64,000 nt of DNA from CALXVA01 sp944393025 (GTDB lineage Bacteria; Bacillota; Clostridia; TANB77; CAG-508): assembly GCA_963931445.1 (NCBI GenBank), contig OZ007016.1, positions 930,001 through 994,000 of the forward strand. Reading direction: 5' to 3'. A program made the translations under genes and the position numbers. This document shows, piece by piece, positions 53,886 through 60,488 of this stretch; position 1 is the stretch's first letter, and each line of letters starts with the position of its first letter. The notes beneath the pieces were generated by a model. That model was not told the origin of the DNA. It did not search any database and worked only from the letters and a program-made list of their open reading frames with translations.

Positions 53886-54124
53886 ATTATAGCCTTATAT
53901 ATATCTATTTGTAATTTATGCTGGTCTGCTTTTAATTGTCCTATTGAATATATAATATAACCTATAAGTAAGCCAATTAGAAATCCTATAAAAGCTTGTA
54001 AAAATTGTTTAGAAATAATATAACCTATTATAGTTCCTGCTATTACTATTATAAAATACAGTATTATATTAATCATTTCTAGCATTTGTATATGTAAAGA
54101 ATATGCTTTTAAATCTGAATACAT
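53867..54124 (-). CDS. Small two-helix membrane protein
   Basis: This 85-residue protein has two long hydrophobic helices (about 19-36 and 43-61), joined by a short basic loop with Gly, and an amphipathic C-terminal helix. It starts after AAGGGGG. Resembles many small holin-like or YtxH-like membrane proteins, but no family is clear. Convergent with rho. Confidence 0.6.
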   Translation of the reverse strand: MYSDLKAYSLHIQMLEMINIILYFIIVIAGTIIGYIISKQFLQAFIGFLIGLLIGYIIYSIGQLKADQHKLQIDIYKAIIEKKAE

Positions 54125-55193
54125 AAAATCCCCCCTTAATTTAATTTATATTAAACCATTATTTTATTTTTTTGTCAAAGTATAATCTATAATTATTATA
54201 AAAGTTCTTATTAAGAAAAGTAGGGAATAACATAGTTTATTCCTATAAATAAAAAAATCTCCTATTGCACAAAATCAAAGTTTTGCGCAATAAGGCATAG
54301 GGGTAAAAATATATAACCACATACATGGCTATTTCTTGTAATCCCTGCTATCAGCCTTATACAAAGCCTTTATACTCATTTATTTAGACTAATAACTATA
54401 TTACTTTCTTATTAAATCCCCTTAAAACTGATTCTGAAGCTTCATTATTTTGGTTGGATTTTTTTTCATTATTGTAACCAGTTTTTTTATTCAAAAAAAT
54501 TATAAGATTTTTATTTTTTCTTTAAATTTTCTAAAAACCTTATATTTCAGTATTTTGCCTATTTTTACAGACAACAAACTATATGTCCAAAAAATAAAAA
54601 CGTCTTAAAAACGATTCTCGTGCGTCATATTTTTGGCACTTTTTTATAATTATTATATCTCTTGCTTATATATGAAGATTTGCATTTTTATACTATATAT
54701 TAGATTATTTATTTTATTATTAGTATAATTACCATGCATTTATATATTCATAAATATATCACTTATATTTATTGATGAATAATTGAATAATTTTATTACT
54801 TTATTACTAAATTGCCTTAAAAACGATTTTAGAGCTTCGTATATATATTGCTAATATTAAATTCAAAAGAATAAATTATAATAAATATTATTATAATTTA
54901 TTATATTAATTGCTATTAAATATACTAAATTTTTATTTATAACAAATGTTCGTTTTTAAATATTTTAAATATACTTAAATATAATTTGTATATTTAAAAT
55001 TTTGCATAAAATTTATAACTTAATATTATTTATAATTTATTTAATTTATAATTTTAAATTATTTATTTATCTTTTATATATCTTCAAACTTATAATTTCT
55101 TTATTTTATAAAAATTATAAAAAATAAAATTATTAAAAATCTATTTTAAAACAACATTATATAAAAATGCCTATTCCCCTACTCCCTACTGTT
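54125..55193. other. 1.07 kb gene-free AT-rich tract with repeats and a minus-strand terminator
   Basis: No convincing gene lies here. A hairpin CCTATTGCACAAAA (54261-54274) with TTTTGCGCAATAAGG (54281-54295) is followed on the minus strand by a T run, so a minus-strand transcript may end there. Three degenerate repeats start near 54,413, 54,596 and 54,803. Confidence 0.6.
54410..54850. repeat. Three degenerate copies of a 30-50 bp sequence
   Basis: Copies centre on CTTAAAACTGATTCTGAAGC (54421-54440), CTTAAAAACGATTCTCGTGC (54604-54623) and CTTAAAAACGATTTTAGAGC (54816-54835). The first and third also share the preceding ATTACTTT-TTA-TAAAT stretch. Spacing is about 183 and 212 bases. Read on the minus strand they could encode related ends such as EASESVLRGFNKKVI, so they may be fossil 3' ends of one gene. 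Confidence 0.55.
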
Positions 55194-55532
55194 TTACCCA
55201 ACTTTAAATTTTGTATTATTTTCTTCTGTTTCTTTTGTTTTGTTTCCTAATATTTTTCCAAAAACAGATAAGTTGCTAATATTATCAGATTCTTCTACTT
55301 GATCAGCAACTTGTTCAGCCCTTGAAGCTAATATCTGTTCATAAGTATATTTTAATAAAGCTATTTTTTCCTGTTTCATCTCATCTGAAGAATCACTACT
55401 GTTTAGCATATATTCAAGATTAAAGCCATATAACTCTAAACCTCTTAAAATTATATCAACTTGTCCATCTAATAGATTTAATTCTACTGAATGAATATTA
55501 TTTATATCAAAATTTTTATTTAATTCGTTCAT
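55194..55532 (-). CDS. 112-residue protein downstream of tandem recombinases
   Basis: This small acidic helical protein (NSSDSSDEMKQEKIALLKYTYEQILASRAEQVADQVEE) has no recognised domain. It follows the two recombinase genes by 27 bases on the same strand, so it is part of the same operon. A third small gene after two tyrosine recombinases recalls the A-B-C layout of Tn554-like elements, but I see no clear sequence match. Confidence 0.55.
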   Translation of the reverse strand: MNELNKNFDINNIHSVELNLLDGQVDIILRGLELYGFNLEYMLNSSDSSDEMKQEKIALLKYTYEQILASRAEQVADQVEESDNISNLSVFGKILGNKTKETEENNTKFKVG

Positions 55533-55559
55533 AATAATATTAACTCACTTCCTTTCACA

Positions 55560-56540
55560 TTAAGCACATAAGACTTTAGCATCTGTCATCATAAATTGGC
55601 CTAAAGGATGTCCTAACATTACATCCATTACATTTTTATCATATAGATGTGTATATATTTCTGTAGTATCAATCTGTACATGACCTAATAATTCTTGAAT
55701 AGTTCTTATATCTATACCATTCCTATAAAGTAATGTAGCACAAGTATGTCGTAATGTATGAACGCAAAAATCATCATTTTTTATTTTAGCTCTTTTATAT
55801 GCTCTCTTAACGATTTTTTCAATTGCAGTTGAACTCATTTTTGTGCCATATCTACTTAAAAATAAAGTATTATTACTTTTTTTTGAAATTAGTGTATCTC
55901 TAACCTTTAAATAATCTATTAAAGCTTCTTTAGCCATATCATTTAAATAACCTATTCTTTCCTTATTTCCTTTACCTATTATTGAAAATTTTTTATTATC
56001 TAAATCTAAATCTTCAATATTTAAATTTTTTAATTCAGATAATCGTAATCCACATGTAAGAAATAAATGTAATATAGCTTTATCTCGTATTTCTATTGGA
56101 TCTGTACTATCAGCATATAAATCTATCATTTTTTGTGCTTCTTCTAGTGATAAATAGTTAGGTAATTTCTTTTGTATTTTTCTTTCTGTATTTATCTTTT
56201 TAAATGGCTCAGTAAATAAACTATGTTTAATAGTAAATAAATAATCAAAAAATGTTCTTAAATGTTCAGTTTTAACAATTCTAGAATTTATTTTGTAGTG
56301 AGATTCAGCTAGGAAAAAGATAAAACTATAAATGTCACTATTCTTTAAGGCTCTTATATCATTTAAAGTCATCTTTTCTATTGAATCATATTTGGTTTTT
56401 AATTTATGTACATTTATAAATTCTAAAAATTGTTGTATCGTTATTTGCATATTCGTTACATATATTTTAGAAAGATTTTTAATTGCTATTAAATAATTTG
56501 TTAAGTCAATAACGAATTTAGGAATTTTCATTTCATCCAT
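55560..56540 (-). CDS. Tyrosine recombinase B (Xer-like)
   Basis: This 326-residue recombinase has a SAM-like core-binding N-domain (about 15-105) and a catalytic domain with Arg in LTCGLRLSEL, Lys in GKGNKERIGYL, HxxR in HTLRHTCATLL, His in LLGHVQIDTTE and Tyr in IYTHLYDK. All active residues are present. Its ATG follows directly on the stop codon of recombinase A, so the two are translated from one message. It is longer than XerC or XerD and probably serves the local element rather than chromosome segregation. Confidence 0.87.
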   Translation of the reverse strand: MDEMKIPKFVIDLTNYLIAIKNLSKIYVTNMQITIQQFLEFINVHKLKTKYDSIEKMTLNDIRALKNSDIYSFIFFLAESHYKINSRIVKTEHLRTFFDYLFTIKHSLFTEPFKKINTERKIQKKLPNYLSLEEAQKMIDLYADSTDPIEIRDKAILHLFLTCGLRLSELKNLNIEDLDLDNKKFSIIGKGNKERIGYLNDMAKEALIDYLKVRDTLISKKSNNTLFLSRYGTKMSSTAIEKIVKRAYKRAKIKNDDFCVHTLRHTCATLLYRNGIDIRTIQELLGHVQIDTTEIYTHLYDKNVMDVMLGHPLGQFMMTDAKVLCA

Positions 56541-57575
56541 TTAATTTTTCTCCTTTTTTTCTATAATACTTGAAATAGTGCAATTCATCATAATTTCTTT
56601 CATTTTTTTATTAGAAACATGAGTGTATATTTGAGTTGCATCAAGACTTTTATGCCCTAGAATTCTTTTCAATGTGAATATATCAACATTGTTTTCGTTA
56701 TATAATAATGAAACACCAGTATGTCTTAAAGTATGTGTTTTATAATCTTTTAAATCTTGACTGTCATCTATTGTTTTAGATAAATTTTCTTTTATTATTG
56801 TTTCAACCGTTCTATTCGCTATTCTTTTATTTCTTGAACTCAAGAATAAAGCATTATAATCTTTATATTCTTTTCCTAATTTTGGTCTTACTTCTATATA
56901 TGCATTAATTGCCTCGCAAACTGCAGCATTAAGATATAACAGTCTTTCTTTGTTACCTTTACCGTGTATCCTAATTGTTTTTTCACTATTATCAATTTTT
57001 ATATCAGTCAAATTGATTCCTGTTAATTCAGAAAGTCTTATGCTACAATTTAAGAAAATGCAGGTTATTGCATAATTTCTAATTCTATACACTTGTTCTG
57101 AATTAATAGTTACAGACAGTAGTTTCTTGCTTTCATTTAAATCAAGATATTTAGGTATTCTTTTTTCAGTTCTAGCTGAAGTTAATCTTTTACTAGGATT
57201 AGAATTTATTAAATTATTAACATATAAATATTCAAAAAATCTCTTACAAGATGATAATTTTCTATTTCTTGTTTTGGAATCATTTTGTAATTTATCTGCT
57301 AAGAATATAATGTATTTTTCTAAATCAAAACTATTTATTTTCCTTAGATCCTTTATAGTTATATCTGAAATATTAATATGTTTAAATTCTTCTCTAGTTA
57401 TTGTTTTTAACTTTTCTTTATCATATAAATATAATTTTACATATCTTAATAAAGTTCTTAAATCAAAATATAATTGATCTGTTGTTGTTTCAGCTCCAAA
57501 CTCTATAAATCTCTTATACTTTAAAAAATCATTTAAAAATTTAGGACTACTTTTTTGATATTGTAAAAAAGACAT
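56541..57575 (-). CDS. Tyrosine recombinase A (Xer-like)
   Basis: This 344-residue recombinase has catalytic Arg in LNCSIRLSELTG, Lys in GKGNKERLLYL, HxxR in HTLRHTGVSLLY, His in ILGHKSLDATQ and Tyr in IYTHVSNK. The N-terminal 115 residues are the core-binding domain. It resembles recombinase B in length and layout but is clearly different in sequence, suggesting that they act as a pair like XerC and XerD. A 12-bp inverted repeat lies 22 bases before its start. Confidence 0.87.
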   Translation of the reverse strand: MSFLQYQKSSPKFLNDFLKYKRFIEFGAETTTDQLYFDLRTLLRYVKLYLYDKEKLKTITREEFKHINISDITIKDLRKINSFDLEKYIIFLADKLQNDSKTRNRKLSSCKRFFEYLYVNNLINSNPSKRLTSARTEKRIPKYLDLNESKKLLSVTINSEQVYRIRNYAITCIFLNCSIRLSELTGINLTDIKIDNSEKTIRIHGKGNKERLLYLNAAVCEAINAYIEVRPKLGKEYKDYNALFLSSRNKRIANRTVETIIKENLSKTIDDSQDLKDYKTHTLRHTGVSLLYNENNVDIFTLKRILGHKSLDATQIYTHVSNKKMKEIMMNCTISSIIEKKEKN

Positions 57576-57596
57576 CTCATTTTCTCCTTAAAAATA

Positions 57597-57627
57597 ATCA
57601 TAAACAAAATAAATTTTTGTTTATGAT
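57597..57627 (-). promoter_or_regulatory. Inverted repeat upstream of the recombinase operon
   Basis: ATCATAAACAAA (57597-57608) is mirrored by TTTGTTTATGAT (57616-57627), perfect over 12 bases. It may be an operator or a leader hairpin of the recombinase transcript. Confidence 0.5.
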
Positions 57628-57689
57628 GAAAATTTAACATATTAAATTTTCTCCTACAAATGTACAAATTTTAAATTTATACATTTTAC

Positions 57690-57742
57690 AAAAGAAAAAA
57701 GAGTTAGTATAAGTCGCTAAACTAATAATATAATACTAACTC
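57690..57742 (-). terminator. Terminator of the tiny-gene operon
   Basis: On the minus strand GAGTTAGTAT pairs with ATACTAACTC across about 22 bases and is followed by TTTTTTCTTTT. It separates the tiny genes from the recombinase genes. Confidence 0.7.
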
Positions 57743-57759
57743 AATATGTATATTATACT

Positions 57760-57945
57760 TTAATCTTTATTTAATAATCTTTCTGCATATTTTTCAGCTT
57801 GTTCTTTAGTATGTAATTCCTGCAAAGGTTCAATAAACATTTTCATATTTTTTAAATTTACATCATTTGCAGAATTTAATAAGTTATGTAGAGCTATGAT
57901 GCTATATGAAACTACTTGTTTCCAATTATATGATTTACTTCTCAT
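57760..57945 (-). CDS. 61-residue protein of unknown function
   Basis: A small helical protein (NWKQVVSYSIIALHNLLNSANDVNLKNMKMFIEPLQELHTKEQAEKYAERLL), possibly all-alpha. It overlaps the previous gene by 11 bases, so the two are coupled. No known family. Confidence 0.5.
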   Translation of the reverse strand: MRSKSYNWKQVVSYSIIALHNLLNSANDVNLKNMKMFIEPLQELHTKEQAEKYAERLLNKD

Positions 57946-58132
57946 TTTTCCTCCTAGATTTATTCTTTTTATTCAATTTCTTTTCTTTGTATTCTTTTAA
58001 ATATTTCATCTGTTCTTCATCTTCTAATCTTTGTTCTTCTTCTGTTTTATTACTACCTCCAATAAGAATTAACAATATTGGTAGTCCTATAAGTATAATT
58101 AAAAATGCAATCATTGAAATAATATCTAACAT
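57935..58132 (-). CDS. 65-residue single-helix membrane protein
   Basis: An N-terminal hydrophobic helix (IISMIAFLIILIGLPILLILIGG) is followed by a highly charged, mostly Lys/Glu tail. It starts after CGGAGG. It is the first gene after the hairpin-rich stretch. Function unknown. Confidence 0.55.
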   Translation of the reverse strand: MLDIISMIAFLIILIGLPILLILIGGSNKTEEEQRLEDEEQMKYLKEYKEKKLNKKNKSRRKNEK

Positions 58133-58559
58133 TTTATTTGCCTCCGTTTTTCTTTACCAGGTCTATTAGGGGGAATAGCCCTAATAAAGATATGATTGTT
58201 TTTTATTTTTTCACTTTTTACTATTTGTCAGACTGTTAGTGTTTCTAACAACATTGGAATTTCACCAACCAGTATACTGGCTTGTACTCATTGCTTGCGA
58301 CGCACCATTATAAAAGTATTATGGACTACCTTTATAACTTTACGCTCGGACTGTGACTATACAAAAGTTTCCTAAACTGTATTCGCAATAAGATAACATT
58401 CTTATTGTTAATCTAAATAGTTGCTAACCTACTTAGAACGCAGTTCTTGTATGATCCAACAAATTTTCTATTCGATTTTCAATGTGCAATCCATAGCAGA
58501 AGTTTTTTACACTTCTACTATGAACAGCACTTAAAAACTTAAAAACCGTGACAAACTTT
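58133..58559 (-). ncRNA. Candidate structured RNA of about 400 bases
   Basis: No gene covers this stretch, yet it is less AT-rich than its surroundings and packed with hairpins. In minus-strand order these are: a long stem at 58492-58522 (CATAG..AGAAGT with ACTTCT..CTATG, enclosed by GTGC/GCAC); GAACGCAGTTC at 58436-58446; CAATAAGA/TCTTATTG at 58386-58408; a CCAT/ATGG stem at 58305-58325; CCAGTATACTGG at 58269-58280; GTTAG/CTAAC at 58235-58249; and TATTAGGG/CCCTAATA at 58165-58187. I could not match it to group I or II introns, RNase P, tmRNA or a known riboswitch. Confidence 0.5.
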
Positions 58560-58763
58560 TTAAAAAATTTTAAAAATTTTCTTTTTTCTTATAATTTCAA
58601 TAGAGTATGTAATAAGTATGCTTTTTAGATCTTCATCAATTTTTCCGTTATATGTTACTGACAGTTTATTAATCATAGGCATTATTTTATCTATAACACA
58701 TACTAAAGCTGTATCATCTATTACTGCATTTTCCAATAATTTATGAAATTCAGTTTTTGGCAT
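58560..58763 (-). CDS. HTH_16-type conjugative-element regulator
   Basis: This 67-residue protein has LLENAVIDDTALVCVIDKIMPMINKLSVTYNGKIDEDLKSILITYSIEII, which fits the helix-turn-helix domain of conjugative transposons (HTH_16, as in Tn916 ORF8), including the KIDEDL motif. It overlaps the sigma-like gene by 14 bases. Together such pairs control excision and transfer gene expression. Confidence 0.72.
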   Translation of the reverse strand: MPKTEFHKLLENAVIDDTALVCVIDKIMPMINKLSVTYNGKIDEDLKSILITYSIEIIRKKKIFKIF

Positions 58764-59112
58764 TTCTTTTCCTCCATTCCTTAACTTTTTTGATAGCTCT
58801 GTATTTTATCATTCTTATACTTTCTGGCTTTAATTTGTATTTTCTTGAAATTTCTTCATAGGTTTGCTTTTCTAAAATATGTAATTTAAGAATCTTCAAT
58901 TCTCTTTCACTTAATATCTTTTTGAATATATCTGAATTATCTTCTTTATCTAAATGAATACAATTTTCAAGCTTATCTATAGAACATTCTCTTTGACTTA
59001 TTCTATTTTTGTCCCTAATGTAATTCATTTTTTTATGTAATAAAGCTTTTTGCATGTAATTTATAAATTTAGCAAATACAATATCATTTTCTATTTCGTT
59101 CTTTCTATTCAA
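58750..59112 (-). CDS. Sigma-70 region 4-like regulator
   Basis: This 120-residue protein has a C-terminal helix-turn-helix LSERELKILKLHILEKQTYEEISRKYKLKPESIRMIKYRAIKKVKEW, the pattern of sigma region 4, after an N-terminal helical region that resembles the sigma-like ORF7 of Tn916 (FAKFINYMQKALLHKKMNYIRD). It begins at TTG 59112, eight bases after GGAGG. That ribosome site is the 3' arm of a hairpin, so its translation is probably restrained. It likely activates the module genes. Confidence 0.75.
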   Translation of the reverse strand: MNRKNEIENDIVFAKFINYMQKALLHKKMNYIRDKNRISQRECSIDKLENCIHLDKEDNSDIFKKILSERELKILKLHILEKQTYEEISRKYKLKPESIRMIKYRAIKKVKEWRKRNAKN

Positions 59113-59118
59113 AAAATT

Positions 59119-59163
59119 GACCTCCTATCATCTCAAATTTGTGAATTTGAGAGACGGGAGGTC
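59119..59163 (-). promoter_or_regulatory. Hairpin that buries the ribosome site of the sigma-like gene
   Basis: On the minus strand GACCTCC pairs with GGAGGTC, and CTCAAATT with AATTTGAG inside. The GGAGG of the 3' arm is the gene's own ribosome binding site, so the closed form should block translation. Confidence 0.8.
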
Positions 59164-59186
59164 CTCTACAATTAATATCAGAAATT

Positions 59187-59234
59187 AAAAAAGGGACAAA
59201 CTGACCTATAATGATTAGTTTGTCCCTTTTTTTA
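59187..59234. terminator. Perfect terminator-type hairpin in the leader
   Basis: AAAAAAGGGACAAACT (59187-59202) pairs perfectly with AGTTTGTCCCTTTTTT (59217-59232). It is followed by T runs on both strands. On the minus strand it lies between the leader peptide and the sigma-like gene, so it must be bypassed for expression. Confidence 0.85.
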
Positions 59235-59301
59235 CAATATAAAATTAACTTTCTACCATATATAATACCAATAATTCCCATATCTACACTTTCTTAATAA
59301 G

Positions 59302-59382
59302 CGAAGATTTGAGAATACAAAGTATTAACACACTAAATCTTCGTTGTAATTTTTCTTCATTATTTTTTCTTTTAGTGTGTTA
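59302..59382 (-). promoter_or_regulatory. Overlapping alternative hairpins in the leader
   Basis: CGAAGATTT (59302-59310) pairs with AAATCTTCG (59335-59343), while TAACACACTAAA (59326-59337) pairs with TTTAGTGTGTTA (59371-59382). The two pairings share bases 59335-59337, so they partly compete and could act as a switch. Confidence 0.6.
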
Positions 59383-59426
59383 AATGCTTATATGTTTACA
59401 AATGGTTTTATTGATATATAGTGAAA

Positions 59427-59468
59427 AAGAGCATACTCTACCCTTGTTTAAGATTAGAATATGCTCTT
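59427..59468 (-). terminator. Attenuator hairpin overlapping the leader peptide gene
   Basis: On the minus strand AAGAGCATA pairs with TATGCTCTT, followed by TTTC. The first arm lies inside the leader reading frame and the second begins two bases after its stop codon. Confidence 0.75.
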
Positions 59469-59500
59469 AAAACTCTCTTATATACAATAAAAAAATCCAT
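59438..59500 (-). CDS. 20-residue leader peptide
   Basis: A short frame, MDFFIVYKRVLRAYSNLKQG, has an excellent GGAGGGAG ribosome site and stops at TAG 59438-59440 in the loop of a terminator hairpin. A ribosome finishing this frame would cover the hairpin arms and favour read-through; a ribosome that fails to start would allow termination. This is the layout of leader-peptide attenuators before antibiotic-resistance and Tn916-type genes. The regulated genes would be the sigma-like and HTH_16 genes 325 bases downstream. Confidence 0.65.
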   Translation of the reverse strand: MDFFIVYKRVLRAYSNLKQG

Positions 59501-59549
59501 CTTCTCCCTCCTAGTTTTAATACTTCTTTTGTCTATTGATGAATTTTTC

Positions 59550-59577
59550 TTATGGTATTTAAAGCATTTTACCATAA
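59550..59577 (-). promoter_or_regulatory. Promoter with operator for the leader transcript
   Basis: On the minus strand TGG-TAAAAT is an extended -10 (box at plus coordinates 59566-59571). It sits within the inverted repeat TTATGGTA (59550-59557) and TACCATAA (59570-59577), a likely repressor site. No good -35 is seen. The rest of 59,579-59,783 holds only the terminator listed next. Confidence 0.5.
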
Positions 59578-59730
59578 ACTTTTTGCAAAATTTGTCGAAT
59601 TATGCGAAAAGCAGGAAATATTTTACAAAAAGTCTATTTTTCTAGTTTCATATCATATTTTGATAGTTTCATATATTATTTGGGAAATTTTTAGAATAAA
59701 ATAGAATAAATTGGAATGAAATTTATATAA

Positions 59731-59771
59731 AAAAGGCTATTCTATACAATTAAAATATAGAATAGCCTTTT
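59731..59771. terminator. Bidirectional terminator
   Basis: AAAAGGCTATTCTATA (59731-59746) pairs perfectly with TATAGAATAGCCTTTT (59756-59771). It ends the minus-strand signalling operon to its right and insulates the leader promoter. Confidence 0.85.
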
Positions 59772-59783
59772 AATAAGCAAATA

Positions 59784-60488
59784 TTATAAATTAGGCATTA
59801 TTGTTATATCAATAAACTCTCCATCATTATCCATTCTTATTGTTATGCCTGCAATTCTTGATTTTAAACTATTATCTTCGTAAATCCAATCATCTACAGA
59901 ATTATCTAATTCTAAATATTTTATATATTCTTGTAATGTTTCCTCATTATTTGTTATATATTCTTTTTTTACAGTAAAATCTATAATTTTATTTGTTTCA
60001 TTTTCTATCTCAAAACTTGCTATTGCATTTTCATAATCATCATTAGTATAAATATTTATTTTAGAGTATTGTATAAATCCACTATCATAGTCCCATACTC
60101 TATAAATAACATAACCTTTAGAAAATTGTTCATAAAATTCTTGTTTTATAATATTCCTTTTTACTAACTCATCAACTTTATTTAAAATATTTGATTCATC
60201 TTCTATAACAACATTATTATTTTCTATGTTTATCAGTTTTTCTGCATCCATAAAATAGTCTGAAACACTTACATTGTACTGAACATTATTGTATATACTA
60301 TAGATTGTTTTAATTAGTTCTGCTTGAATATTATTTTCATCTACATTTTGAATATTAGAATTTATAGTATAATCTTTTGCTAATAATTTATTTTCTTGAA
60401 GTCTTATCATCACTAATGGTACAATAAATGAAATTATAATAATAAGTAAAAGAATGAAATATGTTAATATATTTTTAAACTTCGTCAT
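59784..60488 (-). CDS. Membrane-anchored protein downstream of a sensor kinase
   Basis: This 234-residue protein has one N-terminal membrane helix (about 8-28) and an extracytoplasmic mixed domain with many acidic residues (NVDENNIQAELIKTIYSIYNN, YVIYRVWDYDSGFIQYSKINIY). No family recognised. It overlaps the kinase gene by 14 bases. It may be a signal partner of the kinase, as seen for small membrane proteins in such operons. Confidence 0.6.
   Translation of the reverse strand: MTKFKNILTYFILLLIIIISFIVPLVMIRLQENKLLAKDYTINSNIQNVDENNIQAELIKTIYSIYNNVQYNVSVSDYFMDAEKLINIENNNVVIEDESNILNKVDELVKRNIIKQEFYEQFSKGYVIYRVWDYDSGFIQYSKINIYTNDDYENAIASFEIENETNKIIDFTVKKEYITNNEETLQEYIKYLELDNSVDDWIYEDNSLKSRIAGITIRMDNDGEFIDITIMPNL

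Larger units (their letters stand above)
55194..59580 (-). mobile_element. Putative small mobile module with two recombinases and a regulated leader
   Basis: All features from 59,580 down to 55,194 lie on the minus strand: attenuator-like leader, sigma-like gene, HTH_16 gene, a hairpin-rich stretch, two tiny genes, two tyrosine recombinases and a 112-residue gene. The sigma and HTH_16 pair is typical of Tn916-like elements, and tandem recombinases suggest mobility. No transfer genes and no clear end repeats were found, so it may be a remnant or a non-conjugative island. Confidence 0.5.

Noticed and set aside
55560..57575. Chromosomal XerC and XerD pair
   Set aside because: Both are longer than standard Xer proteins, fused in one operon and embedded in a mobile-looking module, and I saw no dif-like site nearby.
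58262..58285. Cobalamin riboswitch B12 box (AGCCAGTATACTGG resembles it)
   Set aside because: The rest of the riboswitch core is missing and the order of the similar segments is reversed; no B12-related gene follows.
58133..58559. Group II or group I intron
   Set aside because: No domain V-type GAGCCGTATG stem, no GTGCG 5' end and no convincing P7 core could be found on either strand; the adjacent gene is not split by it.
59421..59645. Plus-strand 74-residue reading frame
   Set aside because: It overlaps the leader peptide, attenuator stem and operator on the other strand, has no ribosome site and uses a GTG inside a hairpin arm.
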